From the NCBI RefSeq assembly GCF_029227915.1, contig NC_079885.1:17125001-17189000 (forward strand): a stretch of 64,000 bases of DNA. Direction: 5' to 3'. The position numbers and the translations under genes were made by a program. Within the stretch, counting starts at the first letter, position 1. Each line of letters opens with the position of its first letter. This document shows, piece after piece, positions 31,801 to 46,800 of the stretch. Source of the stretch: Hydractinia symbiolongicarpus (Eukaryota > Cnidaria > Hydrozoa > Anthoathecata > Hydractiniidae). The notes under the pieces are model-generated. The model made no database searches. It had not been told where the DNA came from and was given only the letters and a program-made list of their open reading frames with translations.

Positions 31801-34800
31801 TGATGTATTAATCCCAAAAGATTGGGGTAAATTAAATCAACATTACACACGCCTAGCTGTTCAGTAAAGTCGTTTGTAGTATCATCAATTAGTTTTTCTT
31901 TTAACATTGAATTCCTCAGTTTTGATAGTTTCTAATTCATCAGGAGTGAAAAAACCAGATTGTTCTTCAGTGATCTCAGCAGAATCAGATGAAGAACTTT
32001 CATATGTGCTTTCAGAATCTGTTTCGACTACTACTGGAAGGGCTCTTTCTTCGGAATTTTCCTTTCTTGTGTTGTCTTTGTTTGAACGTAAATATATTTG
32101 GCACAGAGCCATTGATTAATGTTTTCCGTTCACAACCAAAACCTAATTTTACACAGTGTACTTCAAAGTGGACTTCGCATACTTTTGTGTTTTTGTTTAC
32201 TGTGAACACATCACACTTCCCCTTTTACGATATCTTGAAATGATACTTACCCATTGATTTCTCAAACTTGGATCCGATGGAAATGAAAACATTCCAATGC
32301 CTGTTTAACTCTGGGTTTATTAAGAGTAAAACTTTTGCATAACAGTACGCAACAAAAGTTACCAGGTCGAGAGGTCGATATACCTGGATAGATTAAATTA
32401 TGATAAATTTCTTGCTGGCTTTTCAGCAATCGATAATTTAAATTCGGAAAAGGTGTATTGCGAACTAAAAGTTACGGTCAAACCCTTCATATAGCCGAGC
32501 TTTCTAAGAATGGCCTCGTTTTCAAAATAATTATTTTCTTCAAATCTAAATAAAATCCAATCTTATATTGCTCTAAAAACTTCAGTTTAGTCACGATAAT
32601 TTGATATTCTATCTGAATATCCTTATTTGAAGAGCATAGAACCATTATAAAATTTTGGATGACGTCATAATTATTATAATTTAGGAAATAACAACACATA
32701 AAATAGAAATTTACAAAATTCAATTACTTCAGTATTGCATTCTACCCTATTTCGGAAGGTAGAACAGTTAGTTAGTAAATTCTAAATAAAAAAAATCAGT
32801 TATTTCGGCATTTTGATTTGATTTGATCGTCTTTACCTATAAAATCTGATACTCATATGTATGCCTACAAGGTTTTTTGTTTTGCGGATATGCAGAATTA
32901 ATAAACATAACAGGAAACGGCATATGTTAAAAAATGCGGTTCAATTTCCTTTAATGATTTTAGTGTCGTCACAACAGCTCCCAATAATTGTGTTTTAGAA
33001 ATTAAGGAGAGTTTAATGATTTATAGGAAGAAATCCGAATTTAATAAGAACATCACGTCATTTCCTTTTTTTTTGATAAATGTGGTCACTTCCATTAGTG
33101 TGTACTAGAATATTAGATATAAAATATTGTGTTACTGATGATTGCCGCAGTTACGGCCGAAAGCTCTAATAAGAAATAATTACCAATGACTTGGATTTTT
33201 CATCGACCGCCTGAAGGCGGTCACTCCCGGAGGCCCTGGGTGCGTAGTCTTTCTTGCAAAAAAATTCTGCGTTCGTAGCTGTGGTGCCATGTTGAATGTA
33301 AAGGTCGCGGAATGATGGAGATACAGCTGAAAACAGTTGAAGATTTGCTGGCTTCGCCATCATATGATGAGCAGCAGACTGCCCTTGAAAGAACAAGTGT
33401 GCACGCTGCTGTTCAATTCTCTCTCTTTCGAAACGAACTTTACTATAAGCACGTGTTTGTGGTGGCGGTATTTTCACATCTCTCTCTTTCGAAACGAACT
33501 TTACTATAAGCACGTGTTTGTGGTGGCGGTATTTTCACAAGTAAGTAGAATTATTATAGAATTTTTATTTCAACGGATGAGCGTGAAGGCTCGAACGAGC
33601 ATGAAAGCTTCACTCATATTTGATTGTTCAGTAAAGTGAAACTCGTCTAAAAAATGTTCATTTCTCAGCGCTACCATCTCTTGAATGCGGTCCTTAAAAG
33701 TCCAGGTATATACAGCTGTGCAATAGACACATTTTTAGAGTTGTGTTACTATGTTTTTTATCCATATCTGAAAAATATTCATCCAGATATGACACATTTT
33801 TGTCACAAAATATATGACGCATGTGTCAAATATGACCAACATCTATCTTCTAATGTCACTGATCTTTCACTAATTTACGACTTGATCGCCTATAATGTTA
33901 GGGATCCCATTTGGACTTTGATACAATCAAGATGTCCCTCATTTCGTAGGAGGGACTGCAATGCTCAGTTCTCAGAAATTTTTCAGGAATCAGTGTTTGG
34001 ATCATTGAATGATTCTGAAAAAGCATTATTTATCACATCTTTTCAATATAATGATTGTTGCGAGTGTTGTGGGAGGATTATATGCGGTTCGATGTGCAGT
34101 TTCGTACAATACGTGTCCAATTATAGATCTCTTCCACTTGCTCATTTCAATGACAATTGGCATATGTATTTATTTGCACATAATTTTTTTGTCACTAAGA
34201 TTGTTTGTCCTCTGTGTGGAGAACGTACTACTGTGCCAAATGCTTTGACCACCCCAGCAACAGTTTTTTTCATTGAGTTTTCCAATGAAATGCAGAATCA
34301 GTTGAAAATACAGACCATCATTGAAGTGGGTGGTTTGCGGTATAAACTTTCAGGTGCAGTGAAAAATAAAAATATGCATTTTACGACATGTGTTACTTTT
34401 CAGAATTCATGGATGTATATAGATGATTTGACCTTCAATGAAGAGCTGGTTCTTACAACCAATTATTCGACAATCATTTGCTTTTTAACAGAAGCGTTGG
34501 ATGTACAATTTGATGAGTCTGTAGCGCAAAAAGATTCTACAGCAACACCGCCTAAGGAAATGATCGTATGTTGTCCCATTATTGAGAGTATTGTCGTGAA
34601 AACCTTCTTACAATGCAAAATATGTAAGGGAAAAGTAGATATTCGTCCAGGAACTGGTTTGGCAACCTGCACCAATGTTCACTGTGGTCGAGATTTCTCA
34701 GTCACTCTTTTAAAGCAGCAACCGAACTGCTGCCAAATATGTGTTGTTTTGGATATGCGTAACAAATATGTTGCTTTAACCGTAACTGCTTACAGAGAAG

Positions 34801-37800
34801 TCCTTGAAGAATATTTCAGCGAAGAAATTGCGGATGAGGTGAAACTGCGATCCGATTTGTTGAATCTCACAGATGTTGATTTTGTTATCACCAAAGGTCA
34901 AAAAGTTAGCAAAATGACCATGCATAAAAAATGAACTATTCAAAGATGATTCCACTATGGCTTTTTTTTTTGTACTACTTGTGTTATTATTACCGTAGGA
35001 CTGTGAAAACTGCTTATTTCATGCTATATATGTACCAATTTGTCAGTTGTAGAAATTGAGCTGATTTGAGAGATCATGATCCAACACTTCGTTTCTCGTT
35101 AATTTTCTATTACAGCTTTTATATGAAAACTCTTTTTATATCATGTTGATAGCTGGTCTAACACATAAAGATCAAACACTTTTTTGCTCTCTATTTTTTG
35201 TTATTATTTTGATAGGTATGTGACTTTTCTTTATTTTCACATTGTAAATATTTACTTTAAAAACAAAAAGTACGTTTGGTTTTGTTATACCATGCTTCTT
35301 CAATTTCCAATGCTGAAAAGTAACTACGCAATGTGACCTCTTCCCGCGCATTATATTCTGTTTTTTCATGGCCAAAAATTTTCCAATGAAAAGTTAACCT
35401 GCCCTAGCCGTACTGAACGATGGAAAAATGAATTTCGCGGTATTGCAAATTGGTCACCTATCGTAGCGTACCACTTTTCCAACTGCTGCGCATATGCAGG
35501 CTTTGCAGAAAATAGGATAAGTTCTTCCATAGAAAGTATGGAACCAGCAGCATATTCAACTGATTCAGGTATACAAATAGGTTGAAAGGCAGTCAATAAT
35601 AAATATCTGTAATATATATACATATAAATTGGCCTTCAACAAAAGTGATGATATATATGACAATTCGCAAGAAAACTTACTTATTTGAACTGAAAAATTG
35701 ATGCACGCAGCGGTCGCACCAGTGTGGACACTGCCCTAGTATAGAATGATATAGTAGGCATGCTCATAGAGATTTACCTAATATGTAAAAGTACTTGCCG
35801 AAATTTTACTTGCATAAAATAACAATGTTTTTAACCGGGCAGTTTTTCCACGAACAAGTGACCGATGAATTTTGTGCTGGGGACACCCAGTGGAGAAATC
35901 CACGGGTTCGCCAGTCTTCAGATTTTCGGCTGTCTTACGTATTTCTCACATCACTTCGTGCAACCGTAGCACAAAGTGGCGATCAGCTACCATTTTGAAC
36001 AGAATATGGGTATTTTTAAATAGATGAACAGAACTAGAAAGTTTTGGCAAATGTTTTAAATTTCTCAGCAAAGTAAATAAAAACTGGAAGAATATAGTAC
36101 AACACAAACCTTTTAGGTTTAAAAAACTTACAAAATACAATTCACTAATTTTACAATAGGTTTTACAATGTTACCACCTGAACACTGAAAAGCCCTGATT
36201 TTTTCTAGTTGAAAATTTCTTACCCTGCGACCTTTAGAAAATTGTTCTCCGTTTAATGCCTACAATCTAGTGTTTAACATTCAATAAAAAGAATGCTTAA
36301 CTTACCTCTTTTTCTCTGTCTTCTTTTTCTTTGACAAGTTTATCACTTTCAACTTTTAACGCCTCGTTCAATTTCTGTATCTTCTTTTTCTAAATGTTTT
36401 TTTTTAATGTGAAATCCTCAGTGAGTTAACCATAATTTTATTTATATATGAGCAAATATTTTATATCGAAACATGCTTTTCAAAATACCGTAATGATCCG
36501 AACAAGCGCCCTGGGCGCTTATTAAAGTTTTGGATTTTTTGCATGGGTGCGAGGGGGCGCTTAAAAAATGCTGGGCGCTTTTAAATTTTTCTTAATTTTG
36601 TAATTTTGTAAAACGGTAATTTTCAATTTTGTTCTAAGAACGAAAGAAAGGCATTTGTGTTTATTAAAAGATGCATAAAACATTGCTTGTCTCAAAATGT
36701 ACTGTTATTAAAGTGATCTTAGTGGTGAAAATTTGAAAGGTCTGAATACAAACACTATAATACCTTTTCATCATAAGCCTCTTGCAAACTCTGTTGTTGC
36801 TGTTTCAAATCTTCTAACTCCGATTGTAAGGATGATATAATTCCGTCTTTCTTTAAAATAACATCTCTTAACTCTTGTGCACCTTTCATAAATTTATTGA
36901 TAGCTTCTTTATCTGTTATGTTCACCCATTTCTGTGTGGCCACCTCAGAACGAGACCGGTCTAAATCGCTTGACAGCTTGATAATTTTCTCATCCTGTGA
37001 TAAAAGATTTTCCAATAAAAAGTATTTTATATTGAGCATTAATAAAATGCATATACAAACCAAAAAAATTATTGGAAATAAAATTTTAACCTGTTCTTCA
37101 GCTTTTCTTGTCAGGAAACTCAGTTCTTCGCGTAGACTATTAATAGTTTCCATTGACTTTATTAGTTCCTGAACAAAAAATTGTTTTATCAAAGTTTTGC
37201 ACCACTTCTAATTACGGTAATATATGCCAGAATAAGCTGTCAACGCGCTGTCAGAGTAGAGGTGCTTTGAAAGCACGCAAAGTGTACTGAAAAGATAAAA
37301 AAACGTTTAAGCAGTGAATGGCCTTGTAGCAGCACAAAAAACTTTCTTACCTCTTGTTTATCTTCTTGCGTTAATTTAATTTTTGTTTCCAATTCATAGT
37401 TTAACTTTTCTAGTGCAATCTGTGGGAAAAAAGAAAGAAAAAAATTTCACTTCAATTACGTATGCTGCACGTAGTAAATGTCAAAAACAAAAGTTCTGAA
37501 ATAATGACTTTAAAAAGTTATAATTGCATAGAAAATGGTACTGAGGGTACTGAAATACGAGTTTGAAATATGACAGTTCTCGAATTGTAAAAGTACTAGT
37601 CAATAAGCCCATGAAAAAATCCACTTAAGCAGAATCACAATGAGAAAAATCCATAGAAAGAAGACAGGAGACATATGTGGAAAAATAACAATAAAAAAAA
37701 TATTGACAATAATTTAGTGTATTTTTATACATCAATCTTGTTCACACAATGTTCAAACAATGCAACGAATTGACGAAAAGTTCAATTAGGTCTTTATCTA

Positions 37801-40800
37801 ACCATTAATGATATAGTTTTAAAGATTACCCCTTTTAGCAATCAAATTCGCGACATGTAAGTAAAATCGAACGCATTCCCTCGACATTTCTCCCAAACAT
37901 AAAAATACTAGCGGTGTAAACGAAAAATAATTAATATGAACAATGCGTTCATTATAATTATTATCAGAATTTCGGTGACGTCAACAATGACTTGACAATA
38001 AGCTAAAAAATATTTTTACACTATAGAATAAAATTTTACAAATTGCAATTATTTCAGTATATTGAATCTGAAATGTAAAAAAAGAACGTTGGCGGCGGGG
38101 AGAGTACAATTCCTAACTTAACAAAAAAGTTTTTACAATCTTACACAAAATGTCAAATTGCATTCAGTCCTCCCCCACAACACGTTACGCAAAATATAAA
38201 AAACAATATCTTGCAAGGTGTAAAATCTAGTTGATACAAAAATTAAAATTTTTCAGTATATTGCATACGGTCATCCCTCCCAAAAGTTAAACACGAATGT
38301 AAACAAAAAAAACAATAACAAAAACTAGGTCACAACTAAAGCCGCAAAAATCAGTTTCTTTGGTATATTTCATACTGCTGTTTTCCACAAAGTTTTACCT
38401 AAAAAATTCGAAAACCCACTGGAAAACCCATTTCCCCTTTAAAGGTTATAAAAAAATATCAAAAAGCAACAGTTTGGAAATACATCAAATTTAAATCTAG
38501 AAAAATCAGTCATTTCGGTTGCATACCATCCTCTCCCACAAAAGTTTACACAAAAATGTAAAATCAACCGGTAAAAAAACATAAGAATTTGCAAAATTCA
38601 CATTTTTGGGGGATGAACCATATTTCCCTTAACAAAACATTTTAAACCAAAATCAAAAAAGCAGTGATCAGGGAGTAAATTTAAAGAACAGAACCGTTTC
38701 TGAAAAGCAAATCCAAATCAACAAAAAAAAACTTCATTCAGCATGTTGAATATTGTCTTTACCCATAAAATCTTACACAAATATCAAAAGCCAGGGTTTC
38801 AGAAAAACCAGTCATTTCAGTATATTGCTTACACTCCTCACCCATTAAAGTTTATAAAAAATATAAATAAGACAGCTTAGCAGCTTTAACAGTCATACTG
38901 TTTCTTACCCAACACATTAGTAACGTACAAACTCGAAACTAAGTAGGAGAATAACTTTCAGCATATTCACAACATAAACATTATATCTTTGCATTTTTAA
39001 ACCTTCGTTAGCTAGTCGTTTTTATATATTGCTTTTTTTTCTTTTTTTTATATATATATATCCAAACTATGAATTAGTTTTGTAACCAAAGTTAAGTAAG
39101 TGCCATATATTTTCGTTTTTGCATAACTTACGATAAAATAAATGTCATTCTACGTTCTTTTTTGAAAAATATGTTGTGTTTATAACATTTTTTTTATACC
39201 GCTAACATACCGCCATTTTTTAATAATTTTGCCTTGTCTACCTCTTCGTGGTCACATCCGCTTAAATAAAGAAAATATCTTGCATTTTATCTTCAATATC
39301 GCGTTCGGCCACATATCACAAGTAGAAACCAAACACTTTGCTTCGCAGTATAACTGAAAATACAACTTAAAAGGTGTAATCTTATTGTATAAAGTTTCTT
39401 TTTTTGTTTGTTTATATATATATATTTATTGCATATGGTCCTCCTTTACAAAAGTTGACTATAAAATGTCAAATAAATAAAAACAGTTTCAGTCATAATA
39501 TTTAGTCATTTTTGATCATATCCAAAAATTAATTTCCGCTAAATCTATTGAACTTTTCTTCCCATAAAAATTTGCACAATAAAGTACAGAAATGACTTTT
39601 TTTATATAGAAATTTAACGTGTTCCAAACTCTTTCTAAACATGTCGAAAGAAGACATTTATGTTGATTTAGAATTTACTTCTTGCAAATTGTTCTCCTTT
39701 GACATATTAGATTAAAATATAAACCATGAAATTTTTTTCTGCAAAACTTTTCCCAATTAAAGTTTATAACACAAAATATAAAAAAACATCAGCTTACACA
39801 ACAGCTTACAATAAAGTCAAATTTTACAAAAATTCTTTCTTCCGGTATGTTGTATGTGGTCTATTTTCGCAATAGTTTCCACAAAATTTTAAACAACAGC
39901 AGTTTGCAAGGCATAAAAAATTTACAAAATTCATCTCTCTCGTCATATTGCATGTGGCCCCCTTCCATGTAAAGTCCTCGCACTATTCTACAAGTTCAGT
40001 AAGTAGTTGAAAGATTTTTTGCCTTGTTACATCTTCTATAATATTCATAATCAAAAAAAATTCCTAAGATCGTGACAAGGTAGCTATAGATAGGTAAAAA
40101 AGAGGAATAACAACATAACTTGAAGCTACCATTAGTAACTGGGGAGCTAGGTATATAGCTAGCTATTTCTGCTTTTTATTACTAACGCATCAGGTGCCAG
40201 GGGGACACTAATTATGCAAAATGTAAACAAATATGCTGGCTTTTTTTATATAAACAAACAAATGCAGTAAAATATAAAAGTTTAATAATGTGAGCCTTAA
40301 AGTGCCTTTTTTCTGGGAATACAAGTTTGCTTGTTAATTTAAGTGTGCAACATAAAAAGGTATAACACGTAGCTCTGGCTAAATAAAAAATGAGCGTCAA
40401 CAATATCAAAGTTCTTACTTTTTCGAATTCCAATCCTGTGTAAATTCTAACCTATTTTAAACTTAAACTTCTACGTTCAACTTTACTTTAACTTCAAACT
40501 CCACTCTCTACTTCTGAAGAAACTTCTTGAAGTTTCTGATTATTATATAGACTAGTCTAGGCAAAAAGCGAAGGCTATTTAGTCAAATAACAATTTTCGA
40601 CTGCTCTTGTGTTTAGAATTGTATTCTTTGTTCTCTATTCTTTATGGCAACAAGTTTCTGAAATAGTGACTGACAATTATTATCTTTCTTTCTCAGTAAA
40701 ATATACTTGATTCTGGACTTAAATGAACTTGTCTTGTAGCATAAAGACCATCATCTTTCTTCACGTTTCCCTGCACCCAATAACAATAAATTAAACCTTT

Positions 40801-43800
40801 AAAGTGTGTAGAAGTCCCATGCATATCAAACGGGTGCAGAGATATTGAGGTTTTAAAGTTTTTTTGATGACGTCATCAACCCGTTCATTCCGAAACAGAT
40901 TCGGCGACCCAGGTTTAGAAAACTTATCCAAATTGGTCTTAGGCGGTCCCTAGTTACTCACGCAGTAAAAAATGACTGACGTCACTACCTCGTTTCCAAG
41001 TTATTTGACCTCAAAGTTTCAAGTGCACTGTAGTGGCTTCATTAATTTAAATTAGGACATTGACGTTAAAGTAGTGATATTGACGTCGCGCCGAAACGTC
41101 AGAAATTTAACATTTCAGACATAACTTTTTCGGCGACATCAAAGGAAAATAAAGATATCCATTTTGCCTGTTACAGACACAGTCACACACACTCTTTGTA
41201 TTATTATAAGAGATTGAATTATGAATGTATTGGTGTTATGGAATTATGGAGGTTATCAAATTATGGCGTGAAAGTTTCTTATGGAAACTTCATGTGGTTT
41301 GGAATCTATTTGGCTGAATCTAAGTCAATATAAGCGAAATAAATCGCACAGGGTCCTAGGCAAAAACAACATGAAAAATAAATTATACTTGTAATTTTTC
41401 TTCGCCTTCTTTGACTTTCTTTCGTTCTATAGCAACAATTTCTTCTAATTCACAATTCTTGTGCTGTGAAAATTCCAGCTCTTCTTTACATTGTTCAAAA
41501 TCAGACTGAAAAAATGGCTTCTTTAGTATCACGAACAGAACAAGCATACTTAATAGAATTACTTATTCACAGTAATTGAAAGCACAAATATCACGCCAGC
41601 TTGTTATCAAGATTTTAAAAAACATTCCGCTATTTTTAATTCATTTAAAACCCTCACCTAAAAATTTCTAAAAAATTTCCATGGTCTTACAAAAACAGCT
41701 CAATTAAAAACAAAATCTTAAATGTATAAAAATAACACATTGACAATGGTAAAAAAAAACACATGACAGGCACTATTTTGATATATCGCTGACTATTGCT
41801 CTGTCTATTTAACCTTAAAGTTGGTCAATTACCTTCTGTCAAGAGTTACAAAGGGATCACAAGAGGCATTTGAAAGCAGTTCAAAATCTCTTTGGTCACA
41901 CTCGATTTTTAAAATTCTGGTGCATATGCCACTCAACTCTGCTTGAGTGGCTTCAATACATTTGCTTGCAAATGTTTTTTAACCAATAATTTTTTGTTAT
42001 TTCAATCTCTGCATGACAATAGTAAACACAAGGACACATTCACAATGGTTACAATCACACTTTTTCAAATTATTCTTTAAATTTATATATTTAACTGAGC
42101 CTATAATTACAGAAATTTTCAAGTTTTCTAGATCTATTAAAGCTCTCCGATTTGTTCCAACCCGTCCCAATAATATAAATTTTGTTATAATATCAAGGTT
42201 TAGGATATGGCCATGAGGAACAAAAATATTGGAACACAATCTCCTTTTTTGTAATCACCTGTAAATTATTATTAGATTCAGCAGTTGTATCCATTTCTGT
42301 TTGGAGGTTGAAAAAGTCAATTTCCAATTTCACATACTAAAAAAAATAGAAAAAAGATATATTATTTTAAACTTTATCTGTAAATCTATTGCCGGTAAAC
42401 AGTCATTAACTATCGAAATTTGACACTTGACCATCAGGATACAAAAACAAAGGGTAGGAAATTAAACATGTTTTTCGTTCGTGAAAGGGCATCCCAAAAC
42501 TAAAGGAAAGAAAAAGCATAATTCAATCTCTTTTACGAGGCTAAGCACAAAGCATGCTAAACTCTAGGCTCAAACAACCAATATTTCCTTGAGCTTCAAC
42601 TGGGTCATTAAAATAGTTCCAAATTGTAAATCAAATTATTCTAGAAGCGATATATTGCATTTAATTAATATGCCATCATTTGCCAGTAATTAAATAAAAT
42701 ATTTCTTATTTTTCTTATTTATATATATTTATATATTTTCCTCAAATCTTTAAAAAAAATCAAAATCAGAATCAAATGAGAATCAAAAATATTTTTTGAT
42801 AAGTTTTTTATTTTTTTATTTCTATCTTTTTTTAATAGTGTGCTTAAAATATTTAAAATGTTTAAAATTCCTTAGATATTTTTAGACTTGAGCAGAACAA
42901 GGCACAATTTATCGTTTTCAAACTTTGTTTTTGAATGCAACAAGTGAAGAAATTAGTTATAAAACAACGGTTTTGTTATTCCTTTGGAACGTGTTGTTTA
43001 GAAAACAAAGAAACAAAGTTTTTAAAGGTAGGTTTCCATACGACTGAATTTTCCGCTCGAGCGTAGAAAGCTCGGGAGCATTTTCACTTGAGTTTCTTTA
43101 ATTAAACTTTAATTAAAAAGAGAAAATATTAACTTGTGGTTTTCCTCATCAGGTCACATGTTTTACTTATTCCGTTTAAACACTATCACTTTCATATCTT
43201 TGTCTTTGTATTGGAGACTGAAAAATGGTATGGAAGATGGCGACGTTAGTACCAAATCTAGCACTAAAATATAATATGCAAATAAAGTGTTACTTTACTT
43301 TGCTTTCAATAGCAGCATATTTTCTACCGGCTTCAATAATTTCTTCTTTCTTCTCCTTTTTCAGTAAATCTAGCTGTTTATCAGCTGACGTCAGAAGGAT
43401 ACGCAAATCGTCAACTTCGCTTTTTAAGACTAAAAAATGATGATGGCGCCATGAACACAAAGACTGTGCTTTGAAGCTAGACCAGGATTTGTAAAAATCT
43501 AATAATCTAAATATTTTCTCTAACATAAATTTTCTTTTTTGTCACATAATATAATATTGAAGCAAACACTTGTATTTTATTATTCCTGTATAGCTAAAGT
43601 GACTTACTCGTAGCACTGCCCTGAGTTTCCTTATATTTATCTCTTAATGTTGTTAACTGTGTGGTTAACTCAGATTCTTTGATGGACCAATTTTGACGTT
43701 CACTTATAAGCAGTTGTTCTAAGTCTTTAACTTTGTGATCAAGTTTCGCTATCATTTCGGTTAAAGGTATTTTCTTTCGTTGTTCATCATGTAATGTTTG

Positions 43801-46800
43801 GATCGACTGACTGTACAAGTCCTAAAAACGAATGTTTATTGAAGTAGAAATTGATAAACTGCATACCTGTTTCAATAAGCCGAAGAAATGTGCAACAAAA
43901 ATTACTTATTAATTACTTCATGCTGGTGATCTGGGGATTTTTCACAGACTAACGACTAATCTGTTAAACTGCGCGCAGATCTATTTCAGACCAGCCACAA
44001 AGTAAGTTAAATTGGAAGTCACGATTTCAATAACACTAATTTAACGTCAATAACTTAAACAAATAAAGCCATTACAATGCACTTATAACTTTAAGGTAAA
44101 ATAACTTAAAAACAGGATGGTAACTTTTTCGTGGCAAATTGTTCAAATTTTGCTAAACAGAGTTAATTTACCCAATTCAGGACAATAGGTTTAATGACAT
44201 AACCAAAAACATTTAAACCTAAATATCCCTGTAACCGTTTGTCTAAAGTACAAGATCCTATGCATTTTTTTCATCTCCATTTATAATTCTATGCAATAGA
44301 AAAAACTGCTAAACAAATTGCTAAACATAATTTTTTTTAGTTATGCAGAGATTTCTGCTGACATCATTAAAATTTTGGCCCATGTTTGATTCTTAATTCA
44401 TGTGAAATAATTTCCACTGGTCCAATCAACTAGTCCGTATAAGAATACGCGAGTCTGTCTGCAATAGCCAAAGTGATTGTGTTCATTTCCATTTGAAACA
44501 GTCAAAAGCGTGTCTAAATTTGCAAACTTTATTAACGTTACGAGGTCAATAGCATTTTCAAAATTATAGAACTGACGTCACTATAAGCAACTAGGCATTT
44601 TAGTGCATATATCCTATTGATTATGATGCGCCAAGTGGGGATATAGCAGGTGCTAGACGCTTTCATTAAAGATGCAATTAAAGGTTGCTAAACGTAAACA
44701 TAAAACATGTTTGATATTGGCATTTAACCACCAGAGACAGACAGTAAACAAAATAATGTACTGAACTTTTGCATTTTTGCTCTGTTATTGTGACAGAGTT
44801 ATCGATATTTTTTTCCAAAATGTTAGGAACAAAAAAGACTTATCATTAGTTGATGGGAAAATAAAGAACTGGTATGTAAATCACATGGAAAAACAACAGC
44901 GGCAGTCAAAAAATCTTAAAAAAGTATTTTCGCTCTTTTCATTTTCAAACATAGATTTGAGATTAACAATTACTATTAAGCCTGAGAGATTGAAGTATAC
45001 ATAGTATATTTTCCAACAGTTTGTGAAATCAAAGTTACATTTTAAAATATGCTTCGTTTGTAACAGATGCAAATGTTCTTTTTTCCTTGTTTGAGGTCGA
45101 GCAGTACATAAAAATAAACAAGAAACGTTTGAAAAGTGAAAGTCAGGTGGTAGTAAAAAAAACTACTTACAAGCTAAACGCCATGCTCATACAGCAGTGT
45201 AAGTCAGAAGCAAAGATAAATGGATTTGCAGATGCGTTAATAAAAGAAGACCAGCGTAATGGAGTGTTCAAGATAACAAAACAAATAAAGAAGACTAATC
45301 AAGATGTTGTAAGAAGAGCATACGTAATGATGAAGGTGTCTTGGTTAGTACAAAGGAGGAGAAAAGTTATAAGAGGTTGCTTAACACTAGTAGATTAAGT
45401 TTGATCTTGACTGTGTGGAAAGGCATGATAGAAAAATGTTTAGATCTGTGTGTACACCAGATTGGAAGACAGAAAGAAGAAGAAAGAAGAAGCAGGCCAA
45501 GTATTTATAGCATTCGTGATGTTATTAAGTTTGTTGGGACCTTGAAAAGAACAGAGAAGGATAATTGGGTACAGAAGTGTAGACTTGATAGTTCTGAGGT
45601 AGACCAAGAAAGACTTGGTAAAAAAACAGGTATAAAATGATGTTAGACCATAATTTTTTTTCTCCAAAACTACACTTGTTTGCTCGTTCCAGGCCTCTCA
45701 ATTTTTGGCTGATGACCCCATAACTTGGGATCTGCATGTCGGTTTGCAACCAAATTTTGTAAGAACATATAGGGCCTATACAAACTTACCCAGAAAATTT
45801 TATTGCAAACTGAGTGCATATCCCGAGTTATTGGGTCATTGGAAAAAAATATAAGAGGCCTGGGACGAGCAAACGAGTGTCATTTTGGCAAAAAAAGATT
45901 TATGTTAATCAGTTCACCTTTATAATATCTATGCATTAATAAAGTTGAATGAACTAACACAGGTTTAATCAGATTGGAAGAAACCATTAAAATACCCTGT
46001 CCAACACATGCTAATACGGAAAACAGACATTAAGCAGAGAATGATGACAATGGCGATGGTGATGATGAAGTGCTCCACTGGTTTTGTAACACATCGTATA
46101 CCTGTACTTACGAGTAGGCTATACAACAAGGCCATGGCAACTTAAAGACAAGAAAGATTCCTGATTAATTTTTTGAAAATTTTCCAATTAATTCTTTGCC
46201 ATCTTACCCTTTTTGCTAATTTCCACCTGTGGGGATATTCTCTACTTAAAATATACAATTACAATGAGCTATACAATTACAAATGCAATTAGCTAACTAC
46301 ATCTCTTATTGCGTTTTCTTAATTTTTGTTTCTTTTTCTTTTTAGCTACGCCCATTTTTATTCTTTAGCTAGCTAGCTAAAAATAAACATTGACAAAGCT
46401 AAAAAAATTACACGTAATAAAATGGAACATAATTATGCATTATTGGAACATAATTATGCATTAACCCCACTTGGAAATGTTGTAGATGTTGGGTTTGAGC
46501 ATGGTGAAAAGCAAAGGTAACAGCATCTTAAACTTTTACAACAAAGGAGAGTAAACTGCTAAGGATGCCTAACTACACAAGCACCAAAATGCTGTCAGAA
46601 TGTTAGACGTGTTGCTGAAAATGTTGCAGATGCAAATGCACACGATCACACTGATGCACAACGTCATTGTATAATTAAAGCCAATGGATTGCACCAGCAA
46701 GCTGCAGCTAGGCGTAGAGCAGACCTTTTGTGCGATCACGGTAGGCCTCCATGATTTTTTAAATTTAGTTAGACTTAATAACAATGTGTTACCTTCTATG

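Noticed and set aside
33166-33513. 115-codon minus-strand frame
   Set aside because: Recorded but not called: the opposite strand is also open, a 59-bp duplication distorts it, and no family is visible.
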